NCBI RefSeq assembly: GCF_026262505.1
Contig: NC_067208.1
Span: forward strand, 5,589,962 to 5,653,961
DNA length: 64,000 nucleotides
Direction of reading: 5' to 3'
From: Trichomonas vaginalis G3
Taxonomy: Eukaryota; Parabasalia; Trichomonadida; Trichomonadidae
The translations under genes and the position numbers were made by a program. Of this stretch, positions 30,765-40,791 are shown one piece after another. Every line of letters starts with the position of its first letter. Within the stretch, counting starts at the first letter, position 1. The notes under the pieces are model-generated. The model had not been told where the DNA came from, did no database searches, and saw nothing but the letters and a program-made list of their open reading frames with translations.

Positions 30765-32346
30765 CAGTTTACTGACGAAGAAGTCATTGTTAATTTATGT
30801 GGAGATATCATTGTTCCTAACGTTATTTTCGAACAAGTTGCCGATGAAGACGCTTTTGCAGAAGTTCCTTTAGTACAACCTAAATTTTTCAGAGAGAAAT
30901 TCATCGAAGATATGAAGATCTTCATGATGAAATGGTCTCCTGCACAAACAAGAGAACTCGTACAAGGAAAACTTGTTGGATTCAGACTTCTCTAATTTGG
31001 TAAATTATGCATTGAAGAGTCCATTGATTATGTCATTCCCTGAAGACGTTGTTTTGTTGTATACTTTGTTGATTCATAGATTCAACTACATTTGGTTCAA
31101 TTTCAAGAAGATCATTCCTGAAACATTCTTGAATTCATTCATGGACTTCTTGTCTGTTGCTGATACAACAAAAGACTTCTTGCAACAAGTCGCCGTCTCC
31201 AACTTCATCGCGCAAGTTGCTCCTGATATCAAATTGGACAGAAGAAGTGCCCAGTTCTTGGTTCTCAATGGAGAAGGAGATGTCAGAAAATCTATCATTG
31301 CGCAGTTCACTCGACAGATTTCGAAACTCAGTCCAAGTCGTCTACAACTTCGTGAGAAGCCTTGGCATGTTTCATTCGTTGGAGAATCAGCTATCGATGC
31401 TGGTGGTCCAAGAAAAGAACTCTTCATTGAACTGGCAAATTCGATTTTCCAGCCGACATCTCATCTTTTCATCCAATCTCCAAACGGAAGGAATCATTGT
31501 GGATCGTTCAGAGATGCATATGTTCCATCAACAACTCTCGGAAAAGATTCTTATGATCAGTACAAAGCGATTGGAACATTCCTTGGAATTATCATAAGAA
31601 ATGGTTTCCCACAGGATATTCCTTTCGCTCCTTTCATTTGGAAACATCTTGCAGGAGAACTATTGCAAGAAAACGACATAATGATGGTCGATGAACAAGT
31701 TAAGACACTCTTCGACAGACTCAGACAATCGAAGAATGATTTGGACTTCACATCGAGATTCCAACAAAAATGGACTTATATTTCTTGGACAGGAGAAATC
31801 GTCAATTTGCCATCGCAACATCACACTGATTACGTCACTGGAGAATCAGTTGAACAGTTCATTGACGAGTTCGTTCAAGCGAGAATCAACGAGATTTCCC
31901 AGTACTTGGATCTCATAAGGAGTGGTTTCGCAATTAACATTGGTTTTGAAACACATCCAATGATGAATGCAACTTTGATTGCTTTGTTGGTTCAAGGCTC
32001 AAATGTCATCACTACAGCTCAGTTGAGACAAATAACTACATTCGATGGATTCAATAAATCCAATGAATATGTTATTTCCAACTATTGGGCAGCTGTTGAC
32101 AGAATGTCCAATGAACAAAGATCCCTTTTGTTGAAATTCGTTACAACTTTGACTCGTTTCCCCAACAAAGAATTGAATCCAACTTTCCACATCCAAATCA
32201 AATCAAGCGGTGGAACTGAAGATAGACTTCCACACGCTCAGACTTGCTTCTGCAGATTGCATCTCCCTAACTACACAACTCCTGATATCGCTTACAACAA
32301 GATTTCTCTCGCTATTGAGATTTGTACAACTATGGAAAATATGTAA
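30765..32346 (+). pseudogene. HECT-type E3 ubiquitin ligase, 5'-truncated and frameshifted
   Basis: The main frame (30973-32346) encodes an almost complete HECT domain: WHVSFVGESAIDAGGPRKEL at the start of the N-lobe, YKAIGTFLGIIIRNGFPQDI, and the C-lobe catalytic cysteine in LPHAQTCFCRLHLPNY. Just upstream, 30765-30998 reads on in a different frame (KYQFTDEEVIVNLCGDIIVP...AQTRELVQGKL) and belongs to the same protein by character, so one frame change lies near 30970. Trichomonad HECT ligases usually run to thousands of residues. Here nothing of the long N-terminus is present, so this is probably a duplicated 3' fragment rather than a working gene. Confidence 0.7.
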
Positions 32347-32904
32347 TAAAAATATCTATATATTTTTGAATTAATCAATATTAGAGTTATAGAAAACCAT
32401 TTCTTAAACATTGTTTCTTCCGAAAAATTAATTTTCTGTTAAATTATCAATCGAAATCCATTTTTTGTTAGATAATTTGTAATTTTCCATTTAGCATTTG
32501 CATGTTTGCAATCCATATTTGTTAATGGTTCTTTACGAAAGCTATTGAACATTCAATTTAATTCATAATTGAGTTCATATCGATCATTTTGAATCTTGAT
32601 CATGGTAGACTGATATAGAATATGAAAATTTAATAAACCTTTATTGATTTATTTGTTGATGTATGAACTTTGTCCATCAAATAAAGAAGTGAATTATTTC
32701 ATGCAACTCTGTCCATGCATCCATTCACCCATAGTTGTTGAGTCATTTTATCTTCATTTCGGTTGGGAAAACATTGACATATTTTTTTTATAAATTTTGT
32801 CATAGAAAAATTTAGGGAGATATATTGAAAATAATGATACAAATGATCGTTTTATGCGATTTGCATCGATATTTTAATTAAAAATGAAATGAATTTTTTT
32901 CCGC
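32347..32904. other. Spacer between HECT fragment and Polinton
   Basis: AT-rich with no gene; ends at the Polinton target duplication. Confidence 0.55.
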
Positions 32905-32910
32905 ATTTGA
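32905..32910. repeat. Target-site duplication ATTTGA (partner at 52608-52613)
   Basis: The same six bases directly abut both ends of the Polinton; the copy on the right is at 52608-52613. Confidence 0.92.
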
Positions 32911-33084
32911 AGTAGTATATGATGCGGGTTGTGTGACTTTTTTTGTAATCGTAAGAATTCTCACATAATTGAATGATTTTTGAACATACTTCCGAATAGC
33001 AGATTTTAAAAATTTATGAATAATTTATAAAAAGTTTTTATTCCTACAATTCCTATATTACCATTAATAAAAAGAATATATTTT
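32911..33084 (+). repeat. Left terminal inverted repeat of the Polinton
   Basis: 174 bp, identical by eye to the reverse complement of 52434-52607. Confidence 0.95.
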
Positions 33085-33290
33085 ATAATAGTTTCATTTC
33101 GAACATGTTAAAATTTATCTGCATTTCGAAAAATTTTATTATAAATGATAATATAATTTATTAAATTAATATATAACTTATGAATTTTTACTTTTTGTAT
33201 GAAATAAAATTTAGTATTAATAAAGTTATAAAATAAATTGGTGCATGTTAGATGTAAATAAGATATAAAAAGGTGTTTATGAATACTTTA

Positions 33291-33730
33291 GCAGAACTTC
33301 TACTGGTAGAGTTTATACTGGCAGAACTTCTACTGGTAGAGTTTATACTGGCAGAACTTCTACTGGTAGAGTTTATACTGGCAGAACTTCTACTGTTTCC
33401 CTCAAAATTGAAAACTTTAGCAGAACTTCTACTGGTAGAGTTTATACTGGCAGAACTTCTACTGGTAGAGTTTATACTGGCAGAACTTCTACTGGTAGAG
33501 TTTATACTGGCAGAACTTCTACTGGTAGAGTTTATACTGGCAGAACTTCTACTGTTTCCCTCAAAATTGAAAACTTTAGCAGAACTTCTACTGGTAGAGT
33601 TTATACTGGCAGAACTTCTACTGGTAGAGTTTATACTGGCAGAACTTCTACTGGCAGAACTTCTACTGGTAGAGTTTATACTGGCAGAACTTCTACTGGT
33701 AGAGTTTATACTGGCAGAATTTCTACTGGT
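33291..33730. repeat. 15/30-bp minisatellite near the left Polinton end
   Basis: Units of 30 bp alternate two related 15-mers, GCAGAACTTCTACTG and GTAGAGTTTATACTG. Three blocks are separated by two copies of a 24-bp spacer (TTTCCCTCAAAATTGAAAAC...). Because the period is a multiple of three, both strands stay open for ~170 codons (AELLLVEFIL repeats on plus, Ser-rich repeats on minus). Neither frame looks like a known protein. Confidence 0.9.
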
Positions 33731-33880
33731 TATATATGGTGTCAATTTTTTAAAAAAATTTGAATTCAATGAGTTATATCAAAAATAAAATTCTTGAATA
33801 GAGTAAAAAAATTTAAATAATTTATTTAAATATTTTCTTCTGACATTTTTGAATAATTTATTTTTTTAATTCGTAAGAAA

Positions 33881-34360
33881 ATGAGTGGATCAAGATTCGT
33901 AACCGTCAATCAATTAATGGATGCTCTTTCACCAATTCTTGAAAATGTTAAACAAGTAGATGTTTATTTCGATGATTATGTAGAAAGTTTATATTATAAA
34001 GGTAAACATAATATTAAACCCATTGCTTTTGCATTTGATAATAAATTAATTGAAAATGCAAAAAATTGGGAATTAATTCCAGATATTGAATATATAACGA
34101 ATATAACTAATAAATGGTTCAAACGAATTCCAACCACAAAAGTTCTTTGTAAATTAATGATCAAAACCGAGGCCAAAGAATTTCATGAATTTACATATCA
34201 TCCAAATAAAGTTTCAGAACTAGAAAATGAAAAACTTCAGAAAAAATTAAACGATAGACTTTCAAATGATCGTATTGAAAAAATAAATAAACTAGCAGAA
34301 GTTGCATTTAATAATGAAATATTTGATGAATATAACCTTGAACTCAGTGATGGGCTTTAA
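33881..34360 (+). CDS. Polinton protein, unknown (159 aa)
   Basis: Starts MSGSRFVTVNQLMDALSPIL. It seems folded (mixed helices and strands) with a charged helical C-terminus. No family recognised. It sits between the minisatellite and the small peptide genes and overlaps the convergent next gene by a few bases. Confidence 0.5.
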   Translation: MSGSRFVTVNQLMDALSPILENVKQVDVYFDDYVESLYYKGKHNIKPIAFAFDNKLIENAKNWELIPDIEYITNITNKWFKRIPTTKVLCKLMIKTEAKEFHEFTYHPNKVSELENEKLQKKLNDRLSNDRIEKINKLAEVAFNNEIFDEYNLELSDGL

Positions 34361-34737
34361 GGACCCGGGCTCAACGAGTCATGATTTATGAAATCAATAA
34401 TTTGATTTATTCGCTCTTCAATAATTTCTATTCTTTTTGTTAAATCATCTATTTTCATTAATGAGGTGATTCTTGATTGAGGAATAGATTTCAAACTAAC
34501 CACTCCTTTTATTTTTGAAATTTTGAATCCATCAACTTTAAACATTTTATTCAATTTACACGTTGTCAATTCTTCAAATAATTTTTTATTATTAGCATAA
34601 TAGTCATTAAATTCTTCAACAGATGAAAAAATTTTTATTTCAGTAATTGGTTTAACAACGTTTATTTTTTGTTGAACATTTTCACTTTCATTTATTTCTT
34701 CCTCCTCTGTTTCATTTATTTTTAAAATTGGTTTCAT
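34357..34737 (-). CDS. Polinton protein, unknown (126 aa)
   Basis: An acidic N-terminus (ETEEEEINESENVQQKINVV) is followed by a basic middle and a C-terminal helix that could form a coiled coil (LTKRIEIIEERINQIIDFIN). Convergent with the gene at 33881. No family recognised. Confidence 0.45.
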   Translation of the reverse strand: MKPILKINETEEEEINESENVQQKINVVKPITEIKIFSSVEEFNDYYANNKKLFEELTTCKLNKMFKVDGFKISKIKGVVSLKSIPQSRITSLMKIDDLTKRIEIIEERINQIIDFINHDSLSPGP

Positions 34738-34803
34738 TTATCATTAAATAAAAATTAGAATATAAGTGATGAAATATATTTTTTAATTAATATTAAATCA
34801 GAA

Positions 34804-35040
34804 ATGGCGGCAGGATTCTTTAAAAAATTATGGGAAGGAATTAAGAAAGCTGCGGGTTGGGTTCATCAAAAGATTATTAAACCCGTTGCAAACTTTTTGG
34901 CACCAGTAGCGAAAACGGCAGGAACTATCATAGGTGGAGTATTAGGTACTAAAGCAGGTAATCCGGCGATGGGAGCACAAGCAGGTAACGCAATTGGTGG
35001 AATAGCTGAAGGAATACTTAATAAAATAGGGGGTAGATAG
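34804..35040 (+). CDS. Small amphipathic Polinton peptide (78 aa)
   Basis: Starts MAAGFFKKLWEGIKKAAGWV, an amphipathic cationic helix, then a Gly/Ala-rich hydrophobic stretch (TAGTIIGGVLGTKAGN). The type recalls small minor virion proteins that disturb membranes, such as the pVI/pX class. The first ten residues are identical to those of the oppositely oriented gene at 35065-35280. Virion role is inference from position beside the capsid gene. Confidence 0.6.
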   Translation: MAAGFFKKLWEGIKKAAGWVHQKIIKPVANFLAPVAKTAGTIIGGVLGTKAGNPAMGAQAGNAIGGIAEGILNKIGGR

Positions 35041-35064
35041 TGGAAAAATAAATAAATATTATTT

Positions 35065-35280
35065 TTATCTTAGTATCGGTTGAAGTCTTTGATAAACTTT
35101 TTCTCCTTTATTTAATATTTCTCTTATTGGGGCAGCTTTTGGTGTTATTGATTCAGCAACGTCACTAATTGCTTCTTTATTCTTAAATATCCAATTTGCT
35201 CCTTTCTTCATTGTTTCCCAAACTTTATGCGCTCCTCTTTTTACTTTATCCCATAATTTCTTAAAGAATCCTGCAGCCAT
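35065..35280 (-). CDS. Small basic Polinton peptide (71 aa), shares N-terminus with its neighbour
   Basis: Starts MAAGFFKKLWDKVKRGAHKV. After the shared MAAGFFKKLW it differs: more basic, Trp-containing (KKGANWIFKNKEAISDVAES), without the Gly/Ala stretch. It is convergent with the gene at 34804 and divergent from the capsid candidate. Confidence 0.55.
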   Translation of the reverse strand: MAAGFFKKLWDKVKRGAHKVWETMKKGANWIFKNKEAISDVAESITPKAAPIREILNKGEKVYQRLQPILR

Positions 35281-35349
35281 AGTTGATTATTTCATTAAAA
35301 TTAAAAATTCATTTTCATCTTTTAATTTTGATTTTTTATTTAATAATAA

Positions 35350-36990
35350 ATGACGACTAACTATTTAGTGCCAAACACTAAACCGATTAATGGAAATGTG
35401 TTTCATTCATTCGAAAAGATAAATGAAATATTCGCAAAGAATGACGGTAGAAGATATTATAGAGAACTTGAAAGTTCATGCTATGACTCTGATGCTCCAT
35501 ATTTTGATGATAAACAAACTCATTTAAGAATTACAAATCCGGCTCATGATGTGAACCAATTAGGTGACACATATATTAAACGCAAAGTTAAAGCAACTCT
35601 AGTTTCAAATAAAGCTTTCACATGTGATGCCGCTTTTAAATGCCTGCGTTTATTCGTTGGTTACAAATCATCAAATCAAAGCTTTAAACAATTAGAAGTA
35701 GAAACCGAAAGAGGTGATGCCGGTTATCTTCAGATGGATTGCGCCCGTGAATCTTTCGCATTTGCAACATATAAACCAAAATCAGAAAGGAAAGTTAAAA
35801 AGTTTGTTCATTCGTTATATAATAATGTTCAAAAATATGATAACTCAGTATGTGGTAAATATATTGACCCTTCAGAAGTTTTCAAGAAAGCAAATGAAGA
35901 AGTTGATGTCACTTTTGATATGATTATTCCGGTAAATGATTTGTTAGCATTTCAGGCGTTCGATGATTATCCTAAATCATTTGGTGAAATCATTCTTAAA
36001 TATTATGTTTTCAGGGATACTTTAGTATTTTGTCAGGTTGACCCGTTAAGAGTTGCTGATTTACAAAATTATGTTTATGAAAAGATAACTGATGAAAATT
36101 ATGAAAAGATTATGAATCATGTTTATAAATATGATCGCAAATTCCAACAAATCGGACTTCCTACCAAATTAATTACAAGCTTAGCCGCTACATCTGCTGA
36201 CGCAACAGTTGATGACGTTATTATTTCATGCACAAAGATGGAAGTTTTAGAGGATAAATGCATTACACCAGGATATGGTTTAATTGAAGAATCAGTTAAA
36301 GCAATACCACGTTTATTTAATAAGGAAGATCCATTCATGATTCCAGCTCAACATATTGACGTTCGTTCACTAAATGGAGGTTGCATCTCTCCTGAAGGTA
36401 TTAGCTCAGATTTCTCATACGCTCTTCATAATGTTACAGATGTTGTGTTAACATTTCCGAAGAATGCAATGCAAAGAACAGTTTTAGAAAATCCAATGCT
36501 TCGAGGTCTTCAGGTCACTATAGATTCCAGAAACTTCCCCGATCAAGCGATGACCACAGTGGGTGACATATTCTTTACACGTATGCTTCAAGCTTCTGAT
36601 TTAGATGGAGTGAATGAATGCACGGAAGAATACGAGGACTCATTAACTAGACCACTGAATGATGATAATGGCACACCATTAGCTAGAACATGGAAAGACC
36701 AAACTTCATTCTTATGCACTATTCCAGTTCAACGTGATGGAGCGGGTATATTCTTTGATGGATTAGAAACTTTCAACTCACAAGTTACAGTACAAGTGAA
36801 AGCTTATCCAATCATTCAGGGTGAAAATGACACTTACTGTTCAAAGGTGACAAATCCTCCTCAGGTTTGGTTTACTAGGACTACGTATTGGACATGGACA
36901 CCGGAAGAAGGTTTGAAATATCATCCAACAGGTACACCACCACAGTATAGAAGTTCATATGATGAAATATTGATGAATAGAAATGTTTAA
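35350..36990 (+). CDS. Polinton major capsid protein candidate (546 aa)
   Basis: The longest intact structural-type gene of the element. Size (546 aa), beta-rich composition and position directly upstream of the packaging ATPase fit a double-jelly-roll capsid protein. The N-terminus reads MTTNYLVPNTKPINGNVFHS, and strand-like segments recur (VKATLVSNKAFTCDAAFKCL, VDVTFDMIIPVNDLLAFQAF, SQVTVQVKAYPIIQG). I infer the role from size and neighbours; no short diagnostic motif exists for this fold. Confidence 0.6.
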   Translation: MTTNYLVPNTKPINGNVFHSFEKINEIFAKNDGRRYYRELESSCYDSDAPYFDDKQTHLRITNPAHDVNQLGDTYIKRKVKATLVSNKAFTCDAAFKCLRLFVGYKSSNQSFKQLEVETERGDAGYLQMDCARESFAFATYKPKSERKVKKFVHSLYNNVQKYDNSVCGKYIDPSEVFKKANEEVDVTFDMIIPVNDLLAFQAFDDYPKSFGEIILKYYVFRDTLVFCQVDPLRVADLQNYVYEKITDENYEKIMNHVYKYDRKFQQIGLPTKLITSLAATSADATVDDVIISCTKMEVLEDKCITPGYGLIEESVKAIPRLFNKEDPFMIPAQHIDVRSLNGGCISPEGISSDFSYALHNVTDVVLTFPKNAMQRTVLENPMLRGLQVTIDSRNFPDQAMTTVGDIFFTRMLQASDLDGVNECTEEYEDSLTRPLNDDNGTPLARTWKDQTSFLCTIPVQRDGAGIFFDGLETFNSQVTVQVKAYPIIQGENDTYCSKVTNPPQVWFTRTTYWTWTPEEGLKYHPTGTPPQYRSSYDEILMNRNV

Positions 36991-37153
36991 AATTATAAAT
37001 TTATTTTTGATTAAATGGATTTAAATTCATCCACCCCTTATGAAGAATTAGCGGAGTATATAATACATACGTAGATGATATGATTAATGAAGCATTGAGT
37101 GATAATAGAAATGCTCTATCTAAGGAAAAATTAATGAAAATTCCATATTCTGA

Positions 37154-37840
37154 ATGTTATTAAATTCAATCACTGCAGCAATTGGTAAACAAAATAAAGG
37201 TAAAACATTAACGATATTAAAACAAATTATCATTATTGCTAACACTTCCCCCTATTCACATGTGTTAATTTATATCAACCGTTCAGGTTCACCTTCAGAT
37301 GATACATTTGAATCTTTAAAGCATTTAATCAAAATTCCAATTATTTATTTATCACAAGAAGAAGCAGAAGATTATTTAAAAAACTTTTTAATGTATAAAG
37401 AATTATATAATACAATCAAGAAGCAAGGATTAGAGGATAAAATTATTGATAAACAACGGGATGAATTATTTGAAACACTTTCTATTTCAAATTTTGATAA
37501 AGAATTTTTGCATTCACTCATTTTTCTAGATGATGCAGTGAAATCAAAACTAATAACAAATGAGAAATCATATTTTAATCAGTTATTAACTCAATGTCGA
37601 CACATTCAGTGTTCATTCTTCATGGCTGTTCAATACTTCAAAGCATTAAGCACAAACATTAAATCAAATCTATCAACACTTTTCATTTTCAGTGGTTTTA
37701 GTCGTCAACAGTTGAACGTTATGCTTTATCAAGTGAATTTACCAATGAGCATTAATGAACTTTACACACAATATCAACAATTAGGAGAACATGGAAAAAT
37801 AATAGTTGATTTAAATAAAGGAAGTGTTAAATTTGATTAA
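37154..37840 (+). CDS. Polinton packaging ATPase (FtsK/HerA-A32 type)
   Basis: A P-loop is visible (AIGKQNKGKTLTILKQ), followed about 120 residues later by a Walker B strand (SLIFLDDAV) and then a sensor-like segment (CSFFMAVQYFKAL). This spacing is usual for the A32-type ATPases that pump genomes into capsids in Polintons, virophages and large DNA viruses. It lies directly after the capsid candidate, the usual order. Confidence 0.75.
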   Translation: MLLNSITAAIGKQNKGKTLTILKQIIIIANTSPYSHVLIYINRSGSPSDDTFESLKHLIKIPIIYLSQEEAEDYLKNFLMYKELYNTIKKQGLEDKIIDKQRDELFETLSISNFDKEFLHSLIFLDDAVKSKLITNEKSYFNQLLTQCRHIQCSFFMAVQYFKALSTNIKSNLSTLFIFSGFSRQQLNVMLYQVNLPMSINELYTQYQQLGEHGKIIVDLNKGSVKFD

Positions 37841-37880
37841 CTTTTTATAATTAATTTTTATTTTTTATTTATAATTAAAC

Positions 37881-38780
37881 ATGACAGAAATAGCAAATCT
37901 TCTACAGGTTCCATTAAAACAAGGGACAAACAAAAAGGGTGCATATAATAGAACTATGAAAGTTCCAGACGGAATGAAAGAATTAGTCCACATTGTTGCC
38001 GGTCTTCAAAAGGATGTTAAACAAATGAGAAACGTTTTAACATTACCAGAAGCTCAAGCATATGCCAAACGTCATGGACCAAATTGGGAAGCACATGAAG
38101 CAGACATTACAGGACCAAATGGAAAGCCTGATGGAATAAATGAAGTCTTTGTTACTGATGGTCAAGGTAATATTAAAGTCATAAATGGTTATAAATTAAC
38201 TATATCTGATTATCCTAAACGTAAAGCATATAATGAACGTTATCCTATGAAATTTGATGAAAATGGAAAAGCTGTTAAACAATACATTGGAGAAGGTGAA
38301 AATGGTCCAATGTATTCATACCATCTTAATCCATATTCTTATTTCAATGAAGAATTAAATGCTGTTGAAGAGGGACCGGATGGATTACCACGATATTCTA
38401 ACCAGTTTGATGGTCAATATGCAAATATATGACCTGAAATTCCAGCTAAGAAATTCTTTAAAGTTGCTTTATTCGATCCAGTGTTCAATGAACAGAAAGA
38501 AGCAATGAAAGCAGAATTTAAACCAATTCAAGTGGCAAGAATTTCTTCATCTTCACTTTCAGAAGCGTTCAAGGAATTGATAAAGAAACCACTTTATTCT
38601 CAACAAGGTTATAACTTTGATTTAATTAAAGAAAGTGATAGACGTAAATTAGAAAAATCAGATGGTTTTAAGAATGCATGTAATGAAATGATTAAAGATA
38701 TTGTAAATGATAAAATAAGACTGGAAGAAACTCAAAGCAATATCAATAACATAATTGGTGCAGTTACAAAGAAAGTATAA
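37881..38780 (+). pseudogene. Polinton gene of unknown function (broken)
   Basis: The N-terminal half carries [20 protein letters not shown], a Gly/Asp-rich stretch and [18 protein letters not shown]; the C-terminal half is a charged helical domain. It looks like a conserved virion or morphogenesis protein of trichomonad Polintons, possibly one of the proteins named PX, PY or PW, but I cannot say which. Treated as a fossil. Confidence 0.5.
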
Positions 38781-38864
38781 GCAAACAATGATGAACCTTG
38801 GGATATTACCGTAACAACTAAATAAAACTTTAAATATATTTTTCTTTTTTTTATTCAATTATAA

Positions 38865-39563
38865 ATGAGAAGACGTTTCACTAGTCAAAAGAACACAAAC
38901 GCAAAAGCAGAGATTACGGTTGGTTATAACGTAAATGATGATAAATCACGAATTATTCAAAATGTTAAAGTTAATGTTAGCCCTGAATTAACAAGGTCAG
39001 CAACTCAACCAAATTTATTAACTCGTGACTTACCAAAGAAAGAGGAGGAGCAAAATAAAGAAGATGGAGACCCAATCATTTTATCTGAACCCGGTAAAGA
39101 ACCCGTTGAAATTCCCACTTATCCAACATACCCCCCACCTCTTTCATCAAACATCGAGAACCCAGGAATCTACGATTCCAGTCGCAATGCGCCATATAAA
39201 GTAGACATTAATTCTGAATTAATGAAAATTTACCGTGATATAATAATTAATAATTATGATTCAATAATAAATTTAATTGACCAATCTGGTTTAATTATTT
39301 TACCTTATGAATCATTAATTCACATTATCGCCATTCTTTGTGATGTTCAAGATTCAGACGTTAAGATTCAATTTTTCATAGATGATGAGGTTTCATGCTG
39401 CGGAACAGTTGCAAAAATAAATCCTATAAAGGATATTAGCACAATTAAGATATCAAAGAACGGAACAACAACTGAACTTCATTTAACATATAATGATATT
39501 TATAATAAAATAGTTGATGAATATAAAATATCACTTGAAAAATTCTTTGTTAAGGCTATTTAA
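38865..39563 (+). CDS. Polinton protein, unknown (232 aa)
   Basis: A basic N-terminus (MRRRFTSQKNTNAKAEITVG), a Pro-rich linker (VEIPTYPTYPPPLSSN) and a C-terminal ~120-residue domain. The linker layout would suit a tail-anchored or minor virion component. No family recognised. Confidence 0.5.
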   Translation: MRRRFTSQKNTNAKAEITVGYNVNDDKSRIIQNVKVNVSPELTRSATQPNLLTRDLPKKEEEQNKEDGDPIILSEPGKEPVEIPTYPTYPPPLSSNIENPGIYDSSRNAPYKVDINSELMKIYRDIIINNYDSIINLIDQSGLIILPYESLIHIIAILCDVQDSDVKIQFFIDDEVSCCGTVAKINPIKDISTIKISKNGTTTELHLTYNDIYNKIVDEYKISLEKFFVKAI

Positions 39564-39699
39564 TATTCAAGCATTAACATTATCGAATAATAATCCTTTG
39601 AATCATAATCAATAATAATTGACCTTTCACCAGTTTCTATCGTTTGTTTTATTTCTTTTTGTTCCCCACTATCTGGATCGGTCATTGTAATTGTTTTTG

Positions 39700-40071
39700 T
39701 TATAGTATCAGCTTTATCTTTAACTTCAATCTTTTTTCCATCGGATATTTAAACCAAAATTCCAAAAATTCGATATTGTCAATCTGTTCATATTTTAATC
39801 TATCAATTACATTTTTAATACCATCTGAAAATCTTATGAAATGGTCATTATATGGGTTTGATTGAACTAAATTTGAATGAAGTGAAATATAACCTGTTGA
39901 TGAATATGACATTGACTCATATTTTCTGAAAACACTAAAATTTATAACATGAATGAATTTCTTATTCGTTGAATTTATGAATTCTTGAGGTAATCTTATT
40001 CTAGTTTTATTTATCACTGGAAAATAACGCTTTACCATATTTTTAATCGTAATAAAAATGTCAATTATCAA
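39700..40071 (-). CDS. Polinton protein, unknown (123 aa)
   Basis: Starts MIIDIFITIKNMVKRYFPVI. Overlaps the start of the plus-strand region at 40058. No family recognised; it may be a remnant. Confidence 0.35.
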   Translation of the reverse strand: MIIDIFITIKNMVKRYFPVINKTRIRLPQEFINSTNKKFIHVINFSVFRKYESMSYSSTGYISLHSNLVQSNPYNDHFIRFSDGIKNVIDRLKYEQIDNIEFLEFWFKYPMEKRLKLKIKLIL

Positions 40072-40767
40072 TATTATTTCGAATAATAGCTGTGAATTAA
40101 ATTTAACAGTTAGCGGAATTTATAATGTTACTCTCGTTTCTGTGAGTGGTAAATTTAATCCCATTCTTTTAGACCCTTCAGATTATATATCATTTATTAA
40201 AGATGACCTTGAAAAAACGTATGATATGTATATAAATAATGTGATAGCGAAATGGGATATTAACATGATTTTAAGTTATTTAAATGAATCATTTATCGTA
40301 TGGTATGAAGAAAATTTTAAATCAAAACCGATAAACTTTTTGAACTTGATGAAATAAATAACCTTATTAAATTTCCGCTGAAAATTAAATTTTGTACTCC
40401 TCATCTTCGTTCATTGTTGGGGATATTAAATTTTGAAAAAGATGTTGGGGATGTTTTGTATTCTGACACTGGTTCCAATTTCATTTTAATCAAATGTGAT
40501 AAAGTTAATACCCCAATGAGATTTTCACATCAAACATTAGACCCTAACTCTTACCCATCAATACAAAACATTTTATCCATCAACTTAAACACATTTTCTT
40601 TATCATATCCGTTTCAATTATCCGGGAATTCATTTATTCTTCATTCAAAAGATTTATCAAATATTAAATTTAGAATAACTGACCTATTTGATTGTGATTT
40701 AGAATTCATGAATGAAATATTATGGCAATTTCAAATAGAAAAAATAGCTGATGAGATAACAGATTAA
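40058..40767 (+). pseudogene. Polinton gene remnant, unknown
   Basis: Plus-strand coding-like sequence (ELNLTVSGIYNVTLVSVSGK; later FSLSYPFQLSGNSFILHSKD), beta-rich in character and immediately before the fibre gene. It may have been a capsid-associated jelly-roll protein; the evidence is only composition and position. Confidence 0.35.
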
Positions 40768-40791
40768 ATATTTATTTTTAAATCATAATAA

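Noticed and set aside
33291-33730. CRISPR-like array
   Set aside because: Repeats are contiguous or nearly so, without unique spacers, and the genome is eukaryotic.
33248-33788. Possible repeat proteins on both strands of the minisatellite
   Set aside because: Opposed frames of equal length follow from a 30-bp period; composition is monotonous and no fold or start context favours either.
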